From NCBI GenBank assembly GCA_016200545.1, contig JACQEO010000071.1:1-32117 (forward strand): a stretch of DNA of 32,117 bases, in the 5' to 3' direction. The notes under the pieces are model-generated. The model had not been told where the DNA came from and did not search any database. It was given only the letters and a program-made list of their open reading frames with translations. The DNA comes from Deltaproteobacteria bacterium. GTDB taxonomy: Bacteria > Desulfobacterota > Binatia > UTPRO1. This document shows positions 30,137 to 32,117 of the stretch, one piece after another. Position numbers and translations under genes: made by a program. Every line of letters begins with the position of its first letter. Position 1 is the stretch's first letter.

Positions 30137-30982
30137 ATGGACGTCACCACACTGCACGGCAAGACGGCACTCGTCACCGGCGGCGCGAGCGGCATCGGCA
30201 AGGCGACGGCCCTGGCGTTCGCGCGGCGCGGCGCGGATCTGATCCTCTGCGACGTCAACGAGGCCGGTCTCGCCGCCACCGAGCAGGAGATCCGCGCCAT
30301 CGGGCGCGAGGTGTTCACGCGTCGGGTCGACGTCGCCGATCGCGACGAGATGTGCGCCTTCGCCGAGGCGGTGCACGCCCGGATCGATGCCGTCGACATC
30401 GTGATGAACAACGCCGGTGTCGGTCTGGGCGCGGGCTTGCTCGACACGTCGTTGGACGATTGGGACTGGATCGTCGGCATCAATCTTCGGGGCGTGATCC
30501 ACGGGTGCCACTACTTCGTGCCCGCGATGGTGAAGCACGGCCACGGCGGTCACGTGATCAACCTTTCTTCCACCGCGGGATACGTCGCCAGCGAGGCGCT
30601 GCTCGCCTATAGCACGACGAAGTTCGCCGTCCTGGGTCTCTCCGAGGCGCTGCGCCAGGAGTTGCGCCGCCACGGTATCGGGGTCACCGCGGTCTGCCCG
30701 GGGGTGATCAACACGCCTATCGCCGCGAACGCGCGCATGCGCGGCGTCCAGGCGATGCCGAAGGTGCGCGACGGCGTGATCGACGCGTTCCGCCGCCGCA
30801 ACTACCCGCCGGCCCGGGTGGCCGAGAACATTCTCAAGGCCGTACAGCGAAACCGCGCGGTCGCGCCGATTTCGCCCGAGGCGTGGTTCGCGTACCTCGC
30901 CAAGCGCGTCGCGCCCGCGGGCATCGCCTGGCTGAATCGCAAACTCAGCGATCGCGTCCGCCGCGAAGCGGGCGTCGCGTAG
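30137..30982 (+). CDS. Short-chain dehydrogenase/reductase
   Basis: Encodes 281 residues with all classical SDR motifs: the nucleotide-binding TGGASGIG (14-21), Asp39 after the second strand (favours NAD(H)), NNAG (91-94), Ser144/Ser145 and the catalytic Tyr158-x3-Lys162 in YSTTK, and CPG further on. About 30 residues beyond the usual end are basic and hydrophobic (WFAYLAKRVAPAGIAWLNRK) and may contact the membrane. A GAAGGAG ribosome site precedes ATG 30137. The gene follows the CoA-transferase by 58 bases and is likely co-transcribed. The substrate is probably a hydroxy- or ketoacyl compound or another alcohol; it cannot be named from the sequence. Confidence 0.9.
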   Translation: MDVTTLHGKTALVTGGASGIGKATALAFARRGADLILCDVNEAGLAATEQEIRAIGREVFTRRVDVADRDEMCAFAEAVHARIDAVDIVMNNAGVGLGAGLLDTSLDDWDWIVGINLRGVIHGCHYFVPAMVKHGHGGHVINLSSTAGYVASEALLAYSTTKFAVLGLSEALRQELRRHGIGVTAVCPGVINTPIAANARMRGVQAMPKVRDGVIDAFRRRNYPPARVAENILKAVQRNRAVAPISPEAWFAYLAKRVAPAGIAWLNRKLSDRVRREAGVA

Positions 30983-30992
30983 ACCGAGCGCG

Positions 30993-31106
30993 TCAGCGGA
31001 CCTCGAACTCGCGTGTGCGGCTGCCGCCGTCGTTCAAGGTGAAGACCGCTTTGTGCCGACCCTTCGGCCAGCCGCCGGGCGCGGGTGTGCGCCGCCGCAT
31101 CGTCAT
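30993..31106 (-). pseudogene. C-terminal fragment of an unknown protein
   Basis: Minus-strand codons ending at 30993 read GGWPKGRHKAVFTLNDGGSR and TREFEVR, which has the look of the last beta strands of a small extracellular or periplasmic Ig-like domain ('GxYxVxFxLNDG...REFEV'). The upstream part of the frame has no sense, so this is probably the end of a decayed gene, possibly the one whose signal peptide lies at 31386. Confidence 0.35.
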
Positions 31107-31110
31107 CGGA

Positions 31111-31386
31111 TCACTCGCGCTCGCGCTCGTCGGGCCGCAGTTCGTCGCGGCGCTCGCGCCTCTCCTCGAGATGCTCCGCGTGGTCCTCGCGCTGCCAACG
31201 GTCGAGCTGGTCTTCCTCCGAATCTTCCTCCACGTCGCGACGGCGATCGTCCCGCCCGGAGAAGGGAAGAGGTTGGTCCTCATGAAGCGAGGGAGCGCCA
31301 TGCCCGGCGGCATCGTCCTGCGCGAGAGCCGGCGCTGCGAGCGTGGCGATCAGGGCGAGGGCGAGCAGCGAGAACATCTTCCCCAT
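31111..31386 (-). CDS. Exported, highly charged small protein or gene fragment
   Basis: From ATG 31386 the frame encodes a good signal peptide (MGKMFSLLALALIATLAAPA, then LAQDD) followed by about 65 residues dominated by Asp, Glu and Arg (SGRDDRRRDVEEDSEEDQLD onward). Such a tail is often an out-of-frame reading of other coding sequence. It stops at 31111, and the C-terminal fragment described at 30993-31106 lies directly beyond in another frame. It is best taken as a frameshifted exported protein rather than an intact gene. Confidence 0.35.
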   Translation of the reverse strand: MGKMFSLLALALIATLAAPALAQDDAAGHGAPSLHEDQPLPFSGRDDRRRDVEEDSEEDQLDRWQREDHAEHLEERRERRDELRPDERERE

Positions 31387-31575
31387 TGTGTACTGCTCTT
31401 GCCGCGGGCCGAGGGGCGGGTCAACTGAGGAGGACGATGGCATGGTGAGCCCACCGAGGTAGCCGGCGAATGACGTGACCCCTCGGTCATCGTCGGGCAT
31501 CAGGACACGACGATGCCCCTAGGGTCCGGGGTCCGCTCACGTGCCCCGCGAGCGCCGGGAGCGTCCGCGCGTCGC

Positions 31576-31872
31576 TCAGCTCGCGGCCGTAGTGCGAGAG
31601 GACCGGCGCGACGACGCGGCCGGCTGGGGTCCTTTCCGTCGCCAGAAGCGCGCCGTCGTACGTCTGACCGACTGCGAGAACAGCTCGAGCTGCCGTTCAC
31701 TCTCGTCGGCTGCGGACGACAACTGGCGTTGCGCCGCTTGCACCATCAGCGCCGTCCCGCCGACCGCGATCAGCGCGGCGGTACGAAGCGGCACAATGAT
31801 CATCGTGGCCGTGTTGGCGACGGACGCACGAATCCCGGTGCCGGCAGTCCCCCTCTTCTCGTGCTCGGCCAT
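31576..31872 (-). CDS. Small hypothetical protein with one hydrophobic segment
   Basis: Encodes 98 residues from ATG 31872, with GGGAGAG placed correctly upstream. The N-terminal third holds a moderately hydrophobic stretch (TATMIIVPLRTAALIAVGGT and ALMV), followed by a helical polar part (QAAQRQLSSAADESERQLEL, FSQSVRRTTARFWRRK). No family is recognised; the helix pattern is vaguely like phasin or membrane-associated proteins. It ends before the IS630-type element by about 108 bases on its upstream side. Confidence 0.42.
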   Translation of the reverse strand: MAEHEKRGTAGTGIRASVANTATMIIVPLRTAALIAVGGTALMVQAAQRQLSSAADESERQLELFSQSVRRTTARFWRRKGPQPAASSRRSSRTTAAS

Positions 31873-31980
31873 GGCTCATCTCTCCCTCGACCGCTCGCTT
31901 TGCGAGGCGATCGTCGCAGCGCGGACCCAGCGCGACATTGCACCCGTCAGGGCGCCAGCGTCAACTACATTGGTTCCCTA

Positions 31981-32117
31981 GTGTCCTGTTCCGGAAGTTC
32001 GTGCTAATAGTATTCGGCCCCCCGGCATTTTTGCTAGAGGGGGTGCGGGCACATGGTGGGACTGGGACGGCCGAAAGCGAAGCTGGTGGTGGCACCGAGC
32101 GAGCGCGAGACGCTCGA
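31981..32117 (+). mobile_element. Left end of an IS630-family insertion sequence
   Basis: The terminal sequence GTGTCCTGTTCCGGAAGTTC begins at 31981 directly after a TA dinucleotide (31979-31980), the target that IS630/Tc1-mariner elements duplicate. A transposase start lies 72 bases inside. The other end is beyond the window. This marks the right edge of the sequence given. Confidence 0.7.
32053..32117 (+). CDS. IS630-family transposase, N-terminal fragment
   Basis: From ATG 32053 to the end of the window the frame reads MVGLGRPKAKLVVAPSERET, which fits the start of IS630 transposases (GRPK...L..SxxER..L), just before the helix-turn-helix region. Only about 21 residues are in view, so the state of the gene cannot be judged. 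Confidence 0.65.
   Translation, partial: MVGLGRPKAKLVVAPSERETL

Noticed and set aside
1..32117. CRISPR arrays, tRNA or rRNA genes
   Set aside because: No regularly spaced repeats and no recognisable RNA gene sequences were seen on either strand.

Overview
The window reads as GC-rich chromosome or genomic-island DNA from a Gram-negative bacterium: it encodes outer-membrane TolC-type channels, lipoproteins with clear lipoboxes, an RND pump and periplasmic c-type cytochromes. No rRNA or tRNA is present. The gene mix would fit a deltaproteobacterium-like or Binatota-like environmental lineage, but the sequence alone does not settle the phylum. The window is bracketed by mobile DNA: the last codons of an IS21-type IstB at the left edge and the left end of an IS630-family element, with its TA target and transposase start, at the right edge.

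Positions 1-16,940 form a dense mercury/copper resistance region. It holds a fused thioredoxin-like/MerT/MerP mercury importer and a partner membrane protein; a set of small exported proteins including a BufA2-type bufferin; an ECF sigma factor/zinc-finger anti-sigma pair with a Cys-rich exported protein behind it; a complete CusC-CusB-CusA type Cu(I)/Ag(I) efflux operon; and a second copper block made of a Cys/His-rich exported protein, a Met/His-rich lipoprotein, a TolC-type lipoprotein, a compact two-domain multicopper oxidase, a small OB-like periplasmic protein and a monoheme cytochrome c. It ends in a decayed N-terminus of a copper P-type ATPase. The sigma gene and the efflux operon are divergent and share a mirrored promoter element, TGTTACGC-N14-CGTA, which suggests the ECF factor drives both itself and the pump.

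From about 17,000 the content changes. There is an NnrS-family membrane protein, a small hypothetical protein, a degenerate cytochrome c, a CBS-pair pseudogene, an NtrC-type sigma-54 activator, a ferritin-like diiron protein behind a sigma-54-type promoter, a globin-coupled histidine kinase, a triheme cytochrome c lipoprotein, and a PAS histidine kinase whose N-terminus looks like the start of a universal stress protein. This looks like a redox/NO/O2-sensing cluster. It is followed by an acyltransferase, a rubrerythrin-like protein, a CBS remnant, a frameshifted class III CoA-transferase, a short-chain dehydrogenase and some remnants. This half carries many small deletions and frameshifts, so either real decay or assembly/sequencing error must be considered.
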